Source: Rhizobium sullae | Lineage (GTDB): Bacteria; Pseudomonadota; Alphaproteobacteria; Rhizobiales; Rhizobiaceae | NCBI RefSeq assembly: GCF_900169785.1 | Contig: NZ_FWER01000028.1 | Coordinates: 155 to 62,598 of the forward strand | Reading direction: 5' to 3' | DNA: 62,444 nucleotides | Shown here: positions 8,366-16,775 of the stretch, in pieces | Layout: each line of letters opens with the position of its first letter | Position numbering within the stretch: position 1 is the stretch's first letter | Translations under genes and position numbers: made by a program | The notes under the pieces: generated by a model | Database searches by the model: none | What the model was told of the DNA's origin: nothing | What the model saw: only the letters and a program-made list of their open reading frames with translations

Positions 8366-8451
8366 TGGCGAATCTTTTGAACCGGGACTGTGGGTTCTGT
8401 TTTAGAGACGCCAACGTTAATGGCTGTAAAGCCTGTGTAAAGTTGAGTAAA
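8361..8451 (-). repeat. Dispersed promoter/leader repeat, copy 1
   Basis: This stretch upstream of and including the DUF3313 start matches 9964-10054 upstream of the NodT-type gene in the same orientation. The similarity covers the four tandem half-sites, a CCCGGTTCA box and the start region (CGCCAATGAC here, CGCCAGTGAC there). One copy therefore uses ATG exactly where the other uses GTG. It probably arose by promoter duplication, which would place both genes in one regulon. Confidence 0.8.
8411..8451 (-). promoter_or_regulatory. Candidate operator A: four tandem TTtAC half-sites
   Basis: Read on the minus strand this is TTTACTCAAC, TTTACACAGGC, TTTACAGCCA, TTAACGTTGG: four direct half-sites with start-to-start spacing 10, 11 and 10 bp, about one helical turn each. 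The same array with the same spacing occurs at 10014-10054 and 12171-12211. OmpR-family regulators typically bind direct repeats with about this spacing. The regulator at 11422-12108 is the obvious candidate. Confidence 0.7.
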
Positions 8452-8513
8452 ATCGTGAAATCCAAGGTCCGCAGGCGCCGTTTGCCTTGCACCGCGGGTG
8501 GCCAGGTGGTCCA

Positions 8514-9968
8514 TCAGCCCGACTTCGCCGCTCGCTCGGAAGCGACAGGCGCTTGTCGGGACAGATAGCCGGCACCCACGGCGACATAAAGATCCACATA
8601 ATCCTTAGCAACTTGCTGCACGGTGGCTGCGAGGCTTGCCTGAGCATCGGAGACGGATCGTTGCGCGTCCAGGACATCAAGCAGCGACGAGGCGCCGTCT
8701 GTATAGCTCGTCGTTGAAAGCGCGAGCGCTTCCTGGGCGGTTTCCACCTGTCTGCGTAGCGGCTCCAACGTCTGCGCGTCATGGCGAACGGCCGACAGGG
8801 CGTTTTCCACCTCTTCGACCCCATTCAGCACCGCCGCTTTCCAGGCGAGATATTGGGTTTTGGCATCGGATTTTTCGATGTCGACATTCGCACGCAATTT
8901 GCCGCCATCGAAGATCGGCAGGTTGAGCGTCGGTCCGAAGGACCAACTGGTCAGGGTTCCACCGCTGGCACCGGATGATTTGACCCAGCTCGGCGAGATC
9001 GACCCGGATAGGGAGATCGACGGGTAGAGCTGGGCTTCGGCAGCGCCGATATCGGCAACGGCCGCCGCTAGATCGCGTTCGGCCTTGCGGATATCGGGAC
9101 GGTTGCGGATGAGATCGGCCGGAATGCCGGCTCGAATGTCGCCGCGGAAGACCGGCTGGCCCGCACTCCTCTGCAGCTCATTCATCAGCGAGGCCGCCGG
9201 CATCCCGAGGAGCAAGGCGATGTGGTGGGCCGAAACGGTAAAGCTCTGTTCGAGGCCGGGGATATCTGCCTTCGTTGACCGAACAAGGCCTTCGGCCTGA
9301 ACGACGTCAAGACGAGAGGCCGCACCTGCCTTGAGCTGCAGCTGCGTGAGTTCGTAGGTCTCCTGACGGGATTTCAAATTCGCCTTCGAAAGCGCGACGC
9401 GCTGCTGATAATAGCGGGCGTCGACATAGCTCGAGACGAGGTCCTTCAGAAAGGAGAGCTTCGCATCATCGGCCGTTGCGTAGGCGGCCCCAAGCGAGGC
9501 GATTGCGCTCTCTCTAGAGCGACGGTACTGGCCGAAGAGATCGAGCAGCCATGAAAGGCTGGCCTCGCCGCCTGTCGTATTCGTGGTGCCGATCGTCGTA
9601 CGCTCAGAACCCTTCTCACCCGACACAGTGTGCGATGCGTCGACATAGAGGCTCGGCAGACCGCCGGCCCCGGCAACCGTGACATTGGCGGAGGCCGCGT
9701 TGATGCTCTCGATCGCCTGCAGCACATCGAGGTTCTCGCTGAGGCCCTGAGCCACCAGGCTGTCGAGCTGTTCGTCACGATAGGCCGTCCACCACTGCGC
9801 CGTCACGACATCGCCGTGGCTCTTGCCACCACCCTCTTTGAATTTAGCAGGAAGCGGCGTCTGTGGGGGGACGTGATCCGGGCCGCTGACGCAGCCTGCC
9901 AACAGAAGCGTGAGTGCCGATGTGGCGTAGCGGAGGGATGGTATTCTTGTGCAGAGCGACGGAGTCAC
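8514..9968 (-). CDS. RND efflux outer-membrane lipoprotein, NodT/OprM family
   Basis: This 484-residue TolC-like channel is the outer-membrane part of a tripartite pump. The signal sequence ends in a lipobox (LTLLLAGC, Cys at about 26), followed by GPDHVPPQ, which resembles the GPDYxxP start common to NodT-family proteins. Two outer-membrane efflux repeats follow (about 70-265 and 275-465), with RPDIRKAERDLAAA at the junction, a hallmark of the family. Translation begins at a GTG matching the ATG of the duplicated leader upstream of the DUF3313 gene. The adaptor and pump are encoded divergently about 2.4 kb away, and the shared repeat arrays tie the parts together. Confidence 0.9.
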   Translation of the reverse strand: MTPSLCTRIPSLRYATSALTLLLAGCVSGPDHVPPQTPLPAKFKEGGGKSHGDVVTAQWWTAYRDEQLDSLVAQGLSENLDVLQAIESINAASANVTVAGAGGLPSLYVDASHTVSGEKGSERTTIGTTNTTGGEASLSWLLDLFGQYRRSRESAIASLGAAYATADDAKLSFLKDLVSSYVDARYYQQRVALSKANLKSRQETYELTQLQLKAGAASRLDVVQAEGLVRSTKADIPGLEQSFTVSAHHIALLLGMPAASLMNELQRSAGQPVFRGDIRAGIPADLIRNRPDIRKAERDLAAAVADIGAAEAQLYPSISLSGSISPSWVKSSGASGGTLTSWSFGPTLNLPIFDGGKLRANVDIEKSDAKTQYLAWKAAVLNGVEEVENALSAVRHDAQTLEPLRRQVETAQEALALSTTSYTDGASSLLDVLDAQRSVSDAQASLAATVQQVAKDYVDLYVAVGAGYLSRQAPVASERAAKSG

Positions 9969-10054
9969 TGGCGAGCTTTCTGAACCGGGATCGTAGGTTC
10001 AGGCTTAGCGGCGCCAACGTTAATGGCGGTAAAGACACTGTAAAGTTAGGTAAA
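9964..10054 (-). repeat. Dispersed promoter/leader repeat, copy 2
   Basis: This is the second copy of the roughly 90 bp leader described at 8361-8451, in direct orientation about 1.6 kb away. The best conserved parts are the half-site array, CCCGGTTCA and the start codon surroundings. Differences are scattered substitutions with no visible indel. Confidence 0.8.
10014..10054 (-). promoter_or_regulatory. Candidate operator B: four tandem TTtAC half-sites
   Basis: On the minus strand the half-sites are TTTACCTAAC, TTTACAGTGTC, TTTACCGCCA and TTAACGTTGG, with 10-11-10 bp spacing as in arrays A and C. It lies about 46 bp upstream of the GTG of the NodT-type gene and between that gene and the kinase gene. 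Activation or repression cannot be told from sequence. Confidence 0.7.
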
Positions 10055-10108
10055 GTCTGGTTGCACGTCTCGATTCCACCGAGCTGCGCGGCCTCGTCCA
10101 CCACCGCC

Positions 10109-11419
10109 TCAAGCTTCGTCGAGTGGTCGCCAGGCGTGGTCGTCAGCCAAGCCATAGGGCATCGGTTTCCTGGGAAGCTCCAGGGTGATTGCCAGGCCAC
10201 CGGTATCAGGCAATGACGCATGCACACGCCCGCCGTGGCGCTCGATGGCCTGCCTGGTGATTGCCAGACCCAGGCCGTATCCGCCTCTTGGCACAGCCTC
10301 TGTCCCACGTGAGAACGGCTGGAAGATCCGTTCCAGTTCGTCTCGCCTGACACCTGGTCCCTGATCCGTGACGCAGATTTTGAGGCGGTCGGCCGTCGCC
10401 TCGCAAGCCACTGATATGCGCGAATGCTCGGCCGTATACTTGAGGGCGTTGCGGACGACGTTTTCGAGCGCCCTGTAGATCAGCTCACCTTCGACCTCGG
10501 CGCGGAAGGTGCCCTCGACACTGGTTGTGATCGAGACCTCCCGTGCCTGGGCTTCGAATGCCGCGTCGCCGAGGATTTCGTTCAGCAGCTCGATGACATC
10601 AAGAGTGTGCGTCTTCAGCGGCCGGCTGGATCCCGCCGTCAATCTGGCAAGCGTCAGAACTTCGCCGACCAGCGCGTCCAGCCGTTCGACCTCCCGGTCC
10701 ATGCGGTCCAGCATGGCGCCGAGTTTCGCCGGGCTCTGCCGGAGGACGCCGACAGCGGCCTGCAGACGGGACAAGGGCGAACGCAGCTCATGGGACACGT
10801 CATGGAACAGCCTCTGCTGCGCATCCTGCAGCTCCTGAAGCCGGGCGGCACTGGAATCGAAGTCATGCGCAAGCGCGGTGACTTCATCCTTCCGGCCGGC
10901 CATCTTGTCACCGATGCGGAAATCGAAGCGGCCATTGGCGAGCGCACTCAAGCCATCACGCAGATGCACGACGGGACGAATGAGGTATCGGGCGAGTGCG
11001 CCTGCCGATATCGTGCTCGAAATCAGGATCGTGAGCCAGGGCAAGAACGGGCCGAAGTTCTCGAAGGTGAACGTCGCTTGGGCCGGCAGGGAAATCTGAT
11101 AGCAAACCCCGTCCTTCAGGACGGATCTTGTGTCGACGGCTTTTGGAACCGCACAAGCATCGGCTTTCGCGGCTTTGGAGATCGTCAGGCCAGGCGGAAG
11201 CGTCTCTTGGCTTGTGCGCACGAAATGCGCGGCGGCATCTTCGCCATCTCTCGCGAGCACGTTTGCTGTCAGGTTCAGGGCGATCGCTCGCCGCTCTTCC
11301 TCCAGTTCGCGCGCAAAAGGAACCCCTTGGAGAAAAATGACGAGCAGGAAGATCACGCCCACAGTCGCCGCCATCGTCAACCAGATCGTCGTGAAGAACT
11401 TCCAGAAAAGTCGGGGCAT
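10109..11419 (-). CDS. Sensor histidine kinase of the efflux two-component system
   Basis: This 436-residue inner-membrane kinase of the EnvZ/CpxA/BaeS class has a first membrane helix at about residues 10-32, a periplasmic loop of about 100 residues containing two cysteines, and a second helix at about 133-155. HAMP follows (about 155-205), then HisKA with phospho-accepting His210 in SHELRSPLSRL, and the ATPase (ENVVRNALKY, DQGPGV, GYGLGLAITRQ). It directly follows the response-regulator gene (two-base gap), so they form an operon. It most likely senses envelope stress or a pump substrate and controls the RND genes on both sides. Confidence 0.92.
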   Translation of the reverse strand: MPRLFWKFFTTIWLTMAATVGVIFLLVIFLQGVPFARELEEERRAIALNLTANVLARDGEDAAAHFVRTSQETLPPGLTISKAAKADACAVPKAVDTRSVLKDGVCYQISLPAQATFTFENFGPFLPWLTILISSTISAGALARYLIRPVVHLRDGLSALANGRFDFRIGDKMAGRKDEVTALAHDFDSSAARLQELQDAQQRLFHDVSHELRSPLSRLQAAVGVLRQSPAKLGAMLDRMDREVERLDALVGEVLTLARLTAGSSRPLKTHTLDVIELLNEILGDAAFEAQAREVSITTSVEGTFRAEVEGELIYRALENVVRNALKYTAEHSRISVACEATADRLKICVTDQGPGVRRDELERIFQPFSRGTEAVPRGGYGLGLAITRQAIERHGGRVHASLPDTGGLAITLELPRKPMPYGLADDHAWRPLDEA

Positions 11420-11421
11420 GG

Positions 11422-12108
11422 TCAGTCCACGAGAAGTTGATAGCCCTGGCCGCGAACGGACTGGATCCAGGATTGTCCATCCTCCCTCAGTCCGAGCTTC
11501 TGGCGAACGCTACTGATATGGACGTCGATACGGCGATCGAACGGGGTCAGCGGCTTGCCGAAGGCCCGCTTCGAAATGTCCTGCTTCGACACGAGCTGGC
11601 CGGCGCTGCGGGCGAGGACCTCGAGCAGGCTGAATTCCGTGCCGGTCAGTTCCAAGGTTTCGCCGCGCCATTCGGCGATCCTGCTGGCCGGATGGATCAC
11701 GAGTTTTCCCGCCCTTATCGTGTCGGTCGTCGCGCCGGCTGACGGCTGACCAACCCGACGGAGGATGGCGCGCAGTCTCGCCGCAAGTTCGCCCGGCGAG
11801 CATGGCTTCGGCACATAGTCGTCGGCGCCGAGATTGAGACCCGATATCCTGTCGACGTCATCGCCCCTTGCGGTCAGCATCAGCACAGGAACCTGGCTGA
11901 GCTTCCTGATCCTTTGCAGAACTTCGATCCCGTTCATCCGAGGCATCATGATGTCGAGCACGATAATATCGACCGCATTGCCGGCAGCCGCCGCAATGGC
12001 GGCGCGACCGTCCGTATCCGTGACGACGTCATATCCTTCTTCGAGCAGATATTCCTGCAGAAGCGTCGTCAGCTCGGCATCGTCGTCGATGAGGAGAACC
12101 TTGTTCAT
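11422..12108 (-). CDS. OmpR/CpxR-family response regulator
   Basis: This 228-residue regulator has a receiver domain with acidic residues IDDDAE, phospho-acceptor Asp52 (VLDIMMP), Thr in LTARG and Lys in PKPCSPGE. The C-terminal winged helix (about 130-225) contains LTGTEFSLLEVLA, KPLTPFDRRIDVHISSVRQKL and the terminal RGQGYQL. It is transcribed with the kinase at 10109-11419 and divergently from the RND adaptor and pump genes. OmpR-family dimers bind direct repeats about 10-11 bp apart. Arrays with that spacing occur at 8411, 10014 and 12171, and the last lies in its own upstream region, which suggests autoregulation. Confidence 0.92.
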   Translation of the reverse strand: MNKVLLIDDDAELTTLLQEYLLEEGYDVVTDTDGRAAIAAAAGNAVDIIVLDIMMPRMNGIEVLQRIRKLSQVPVLMLTARGDDVDRISGLNLGADDYVPKPCSPGELAARLRAILRRVGQPSAGATTDTIRAGKLVIHPASRIAEWRGETLELTGTEFSLLEVLARSAGQLVSKQDISKRAFGKPLTPFDRRIDVHISSVRQKLGLREDGQSWIQSVRGQGYQLLVD

Positions 12109-12170
12109 TCACTTCGTCCGTCATTGATCCTGGTGAGCCATACAGCACAAACACAGCCGCGCGACCGAGT

Positions 12171-12211
12171 TTTACCTAACTTAACACTAACTTGACCGCA
12201 CTTAACGTTCG
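12171..12211 (+). promoter_or_regulatory. Candidate operator C: four tandem TTtAC half-sites
   Basis: On the plus strand the half-sites are TTTACCTAAC, TTAACACTAAC, TTGACCGCAC and TTAACGTTCG, with the same 10-11-10 spacing as arrays A and B. It lies in the divergent region between the response-regulator gene (start 12108, minus) and the RND adaptor gene (start 12343, plus), so it could serve both. The flanks differ from the duplicated leader, so conservation here is restricted to the half-sites themselves, which supports a binding-site role. Confidence 0.72.
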
Positions 12212-12342
12212 CCCCGTTACTTATCCTGCCATGACATCACCGCGAGCCAGGATCGGGTGCCTCCACATGAGCTGCAACCCTTCATCGAGTCGGCGCAGAT
12301 CGGGAAAAGGCACCAACGCCTTTGACCACAAGGAGTGGATCG

Positions 12343-13416
12343 TTGAGAAAACCGCCTGGAGTATTCGCTACCGCTCTTGTTGCGGCAACGCTCCTGCTTC
12401 CCCTCCGCAGCGCCATGACGGATCAGTCCGCGGCACCTGCCCTTACCGTCTCCCTCGTGGCACCGGCTCAGCGAGACTGGCCGGAGACCGTTCCCGCAAG
12501 CGGCTGGCTGAAGCCCTGGCAGGAAGCCATTATTGCTTCCGAGACGAGCGGCCTGCGCGTAACCGAAATCCTGGCTGAGGTCGGCTCCGTTGTTAAGAAG
12601 GGGCAGATACTCGTCCGGCTGTCGCAGGACAGCGTGCTGGCCGACCTTCGCAAGCAGGAGGCGGCCGTCGTGACCGCTCAGGCAAACCTGACAAAGGCGA
12701 AGGCCAATGCGGATCGGGCTCGGCAGCTTCGCTCTTCCGGCGCCCTCTCGGATGAGAAGATTATCGAATATTTCGCCGACGAACAGACGGCAACGGCAAG
12801 TCTTGCGTCCGAAGAGGCGGCACTCGACAGCCAGAAGATCAAGCTCGACCAGACAACCGTCACGGCCGTCGATGACGGCCTGATAACCTCGCGATCAGCC
12901 GAACTCGGCGCCGTCGTCTCATCCGGCACCGAGCTGTTTCGTCTGGTCCGCCAGCAGCGGGTCGAATGGCAGGCCGAGGTTTCGGCTCGTTACCTTTCAC
13001 GCATCTCGGAAGGATTGAGCGTCGACATCGACGGGCCGGACGGACGTCTCCTTCAGGGCAAGGTAAGGCTCGTCGGACCTTCGATCAACACCAATACAAG
13101 CCGGGCGATTGTCTATGTGGCGCTTCCCCAGGATGTTCAGCCGCGCACCGGTCTTTACGTCACCGGCACCATCGAACTGACAACCACGCCGGCGCTGACG
13201 GTTCCGGAGACGGCGATCGTTTTCCGTGACGGGATAAACTATGTCTTCACGGCCGGCGAGGACAAGCGGGTAAGACGGGTGCGGGTCGAGACCGGCCGCC
13301 GCATCGACGGCGAAGTCGAGATCGTGTCCGGCATAGACTTCTCGGCGAGAGTGGTGACGTCGGGCGGAGCTTTTCTGTCGGACAACGATCTCGTGAAGAT
13401 TGCGGGAGAAGGTTGA
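12343..13416 (+). CDS. RND efflux periplasmic adaptor (membrane fusion protein)
   Basis: This 357-residue MFP/HlyD-type adaptor bridges an inner-membrane RND pump and an outer-membrane channel. TTG at 12343 is chosen because AAGGAG stands seven bases before it. An N-terminal signal or anchor helix (about 6-22) is followed by a lipoyl-like half (ETSGLRVTEILAEVGSVVKK), an alpha-hairpin (about 90-155, VTAQANLTKAKANADRARQL), the second lipoyl half and beta-barrel (SRSAELGAVVSSGTELF), and a membrane-proximal end. The stop overlaps the ATG of the pump gene, showing translational coupling. The repeat array at 12171-12211 lies upstream. Confidence 0.9.
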   Translation: MRKPPGVFATALVAATLLLPLRSAMTDQSAAPALTVSLVAPAQRDWPETVPASGWLKPWQEAIIASETSGLRVTEILAEVGSVVKKGQILVRLSQDSVLADLRKQEAAVVTAQANLTKAKANADRARQLRSSGALSDEKIIEYFADEQTATASLASEEAALDSQKIKLDQTTVTAVDDGLITSRSAELGAVVSSGTELFRLVRQQRVEWQAEVSARYLSRISEGLSVDIDGPDGRLLQGKVRLVGPSINTNTSRAIVYVALPQDVQPRTGLYVTGTIELTTTPALTVPETAIVFRDGINYVFTAGEDKRVRRVRVETGRRIDGEVEIVSGIDFSARVVTSGGAFLSDNDLVKIAGEG

Positions 13417-16400
13417 TGAATTTTTCCGAATTTTCGATCCGCAATCCCGTACCGGCAATACTGCTTTTTGCGATGCTTGCCGGCGGCGGCTTGCTGGCCT
13501 TCCAGCATCTGCCGGTTCAGAACTTCCCGGATATGGACCTCCCGACCATCAAAGTTGCCGCGACGCTCGACGGTGCTGCGCCGGCGCAGCTCGAAACCGA
13601 GGTCGCCCGCACGATCGAGGACAATCTTGCCTCGTTGAGTTATCTCGACCACGTCACCACCACGATCACCGACGGCACGGTGTCGATCAGCGTGTCCTTC
13701 AAACTGGAGAAAGACAGCGAAACCGCCCTGAACGAGGTCCGCAACGCCGTGGACAGCGCAAAGGCCGATCTGCCGGCGCAGATGCAAACGCCAAGCGTCA
13801 CCAAAGTCACCGTGCAGAATTCGGCGCTGGTCACCTATGCCATCCAATCTGCCGTCCTCAATGAAACCGAGCTTTCCTGGTTCATCGACAACGATCTGAC
13901 CAAGGCGCTCCTGTCGGTACCGGGCGTCGGACAGGTCAATCGCATCGGCGGTGTCGACCGCGAAGTTCACGTCGACCTCGATCCGACGACGATGGCCGCA
14001 TTCGGCGTGACGGCGACCACTGTGTCGGCGCAATTGAAGTCGGTTCAGGCTGATACTTCAGGTGGCCTTGGGGAGATTGGCGGCACCCGTCAGACGTTGC
14101 GCACGCTCGGCGCCGTAGCATCGGTCGATGCTCTGAAGGCGCTTAGAATTCCCCTGGCCAACGGGGAGCAGGTTCGCCTCGACGACGTCGCATCCGTCAC
14201 GGACAGCTTCGCGGAGCGTTCTTCGATGGCCTATCTCGACGGCAAACCGGTGGTCGCGGTCGAGATCAAACGCTCGAACGGGTTTTCGGACAGCGGTGTC
14301 GCGGCCGATGTCGACACGGCAATGAAACGGTTCGCAGCCACGCACTCCAATGTGCAGATCGAGGAAGCGTACAGCACGGTCGGGCCGATCGTCGATAACT
14401 ATAATGGTTCGATGCACATGCTGTACGAAGGGGCCGTCCTGGCGATCGTCGTCGTCTGGCTCTTCCTTCGGGACTGGCGTGCGACGATCCTGTCCGCCGT
14501 GGCGCTGCCGCTGTCGGTCATACCGACCTTCCTTGTCATGTATCTGGCCGGCTTCGGCCTGAATATCGTCACGTTGCTGGCGCTTTCGCTGGTGGTCGGC
14601 ATCCTTGTCGACGACGCCATCGTCGAGGTCGAGAACATCGCCCGTCACTTGCAGATGGGCAAGCGACCGGTCGACGCCGCTCTCGAAGCCGCCAACGAGA
14701 TCGGGCTCGCCGTTATCGCAACCACTTTCACGCTCGTCGCCGTCTTCCTGCCGACGGCCTTCATGAGTGGCATTCCGGGACTTCTGTTCCGCCAGTTCGG
14801 GGTTACTGCCGCCGTTGCGGTCCTTGCCTCGCTCGTCGTCGCACGCCTGCTGACGCCGATGATGGCCGCCTATTTCATGAAGGCCCATCCCACCGAGGAA
14901 AAAGACGGCCTGCTCATGCGCACATATCTCGTAATCGTGAAGGCGGCCATGAGCCACAGGAAGATGACGGTGGCCGTGACTGCCATCGTCGTCGGACTTT
15001 CGCTTGCCACCATCCCATTCCTGAAATCCGGCTTCCTGCCCGCTTCCGACGACGCGCGAGCTCAGATCACGCTCACCATGCAGCCAGGCGCCACGATCGA
15101 GCAGACGGACGCCACCACCACGAAGGCCGCCAATATCGTCGGCAAGCTCCAGGACGTCACGCATGTCTTTTCCGCGGTCGGTTCAGCATCCTCGGGCGGC
15201 GGCCCCGACTCCAGCACCACGAGCAGCGTCGGATCCGCCACTATTGTTGCCGTGCTGTCACCCATCGGCGAGCGCGATCGCAAGCAGTCGGAGATCGAAA
15301 ACGACATCCGGCAGGCTCTCGCGGTCCTTCCCGGCGTGCGGGTCGCGGTCGGCAGCGGCAACGGTACGAAGCTGGAGATCACCCTTGCCAGTGATGATGC
15401 CAATGCGCTTGACAGCGCAAGCACTGCGCTCGAAGAGCAGCTCCGCACACTGCAGGGGATCGGCGCGGTGACATCGACCGCAGCCAGGCAGGCGCCGGAG
15501 ATCCAGATCACGCCCGACTTCGCGCGCGCCGCAGCGCTCGGAGTGACCTCGAGCGCCATCGCCGAAGCGGTGCGCGTGGCGACGAATGGGGAATATTCCG
15601 CCGATCTGCCAAAGCTCAACCTGCCGCAGCGTCAGGTTCCGATCGTCGTTCGCTTCAGCCCCGAGACACGCACGAAGCTCGACGACATCAAGAACATGCG
15701 AGTGTCTGGAACGAACGGCAATGTCGATCTCGGATCGATCGCCGATATCCGGATCGGCGGCAGTCCGTCGGAGATCGACCGCATCGACCGAATGCGCAAT
15801 GTCACCCTTTCCGTCGAACTCAACGGCCGCATCCTGGGCGACGTCAACGGTGAGGCGCAGGCCCTGCCGGCGCTCCAGCGCCTGCCGCCAGGGGTCATCC
15901 TTGTCGAACAAGGCGAACTTCAGCGCAGTTCGGAGTTGTTCCAGAGCTTTGGCCTTGCAATGGCGATCGGCGTCTTCTGCATCTATGCGGTTCTCGTCTT
16001 GCTCTTCCACGACTTCCTGCAGCCGCTCACCCTTCTGATGGCCCTGCCGCTCTCGCTCGGCGGCGCGCTCGTCCCGCTGGTGGTGACCGGAACCAGCTTC
16101 TCGATGGCGGCCGTCATCGGGCTGCTCATGCTCATGGGAGTGGTCACCAAGAATTCCATCCTTCTCATCGAATATGCGATCATGTCGCGCCGCCAGGGCA
16201 TGTCGCGGTTCGATGCCCTCGTGGACGCCTGCCACAAGCGCGCCCGGCCGATCGTCATGACCACGATCGCCATGGCAGCCGGCATGCTTCCCGTCGCTCT
16301 CAGCCTGACGGGTGGCGATTCGAGTTTCCGCCGGCCGATGGCGATCGTGGTGATCGGGGGGGTGATGATGTCGACGCTGCTCAGCCTCATCGTCATCCCT

Positions 16401-16562
16401 GTCATCTTCACCTTCGTCGACGACCTGCAGGAGGCGCTCAAGCGCCTCGTGCGCGGGCGCGGGCCGGATCAGGAAACCGCTAACGACGAACCGCATGCAT
16501 GCAACGATCACGCAGCGATCGCATTGAAGCCCGAGCTTTCGAAGCGAGGGCGTGTTCAGTGA
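13416..16562 (+). CDS. RND efflux transporter (inner-membrane pump)
   Basis: This 1048-residue proton-driven exporter of the AcrB/HAE or heavy-metal RND superfamily starts at the ATG that overlaps the adaptor stop. It opens with the typical FSEFSIRNPVPAILLFAML, has two large periplasmic loops (about 35-330 and 555-860) and 12 predicted membrane helices. Helix 4 contains LVVGILVDDAIVEVENI with the paired acidic residues of the proton relay. The second half carries GVVTKNSILLIEYA and RPIVMTTIAM. Lack of the metal-pump signature patterns favours drug or organic substrates, but the substrate is not determined. It should work with the adaptor and the NodT-type channel. Confidence 0.93.
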   Translation: MNFSEFSIRNPVPAILLFAMLAGGGLLAFQHLPVQNFPDMDLPTIKVAATLDGAAPAQLETEVARTIEDNLASLSYLDHVTTTITDGTVSISVSFKLEKDSETALNEVRNAVDSAKADLPAQMQTPSVTKVTVQNSALVTYAIQSAVLNETELSWFIDNDLTKALLSVPGVGQVNRIGGVDREVHVDLDPTTMAAFGVTATTVSAQLKSVQADTSGGLGEIGGTRQTLRTLGAVASVDALKALRIPLANGEQVRLDDVASVTDSFAERSSMAYLDGKPVVAVEIKRSNGFSDSGVAADVDTAMKRFAATHSNVQIEEAYSTVGPIVDNYNGSMHMLYEGAVLAIVVVWLFLRDWRATILSAVALPLSVIPTFLVMYLAGFGLNIVTLLALSLVVGILVDDAIVEVENIARHLQMGKRPVDAALEAANEIGLAVIATTFTLVAVFLPTAFMSGIPGLLFRQFGVTAAVAVLASLVVARLLTPMMAAYFMKAHPTEEKDGLLMRTYLVIVKAAMSHRKMTVAVTAIVVGLSLATIPFLKSGFLPASDDARAQITLTMQPGATIEQTDATTTKAANIVGKLQDVTHVFSAVGSASSGGGPDSSTTSSVGSATIVAVLSPIGERDRKQSEIENDIRQALAVLPGVRVAVGSGNGTKLEITLASDDANALDSASTALEEQLRTLQGIGAVTSTAARQAPEIQITPDFARAAALGVTSSAIAEAVRVATNGEYSADLPKLNLPQRQVPIVVRFSPETRTKLDDIKNMRVSGTNGNVDLGSIADIRIGGSPSEIDRIDRMRNVTLSVELNGRILGDVNGEAQALPALQRLPPGVILVEQGELQRSSELFQSFGLAMAIGVFCIYAVLVLLFHDFLQPLTLLMALPLSLGGALVPLVVTGTSFSMAAVIGLLMLMGVVTKNSILLIEYAIMSRRQGMSRFDALVDACHKRARPIVMTTIAMAAGMLPVALSLTGGDSSFRRPMAIVVIGGVMMSTLLSLIVIPVIFTFVDDLQEALKRLVRGRGPDQETANDEPHACNDHAAIALKPELSKRGRVQ

Positions 16563-16689
16563 CGAACCCTTTTCTCCGCAAGCGACTGGCAAGATGACCC
16601 AGGTGAAGGCGATGCTTGTTGATTTCCGTGGCAACCTCTTCGGTCGCGTTCCCTCCCCCGGGAACGGGGCCGCGGGACGTAGACCCCCG

Positions 16690-16710
16690 CAGGCGGCCCT
16701 GGGCCGCCTG
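16690..16710. repeat. 21-bp perfect palindrome between RND pump and patatin genes
   Basis: CAGGCGGCCC and its exact complement GGGCCGCCTG flank a single central T. It lies in the 213 bp between the pump stop and the patatin-like gene, in a very GC-rich stretch. No T-run follows on either strand, so it is not a standard intrinsic terminator. It could be a protein-binding site or part of a small repeated element; a related AGGCGGCCCGG occurs 20-odd bases downstream. Confidence 0.5.
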
Positions 16711-16775
16711 CGCGTCCTGCCACCTGTTGGGAGGCGGCCCGGTGATGGAACGGCGTGCCCTTGAAGAGGGGCCTC

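Noticed and set aside
16563..16775. Small protein gene between the RND pump and the patatin-like gene
   Set aside because: Open frames are short, highly basic and Pro/Arg-rich as expected for random GC-rich DNA, without a ribosome site.
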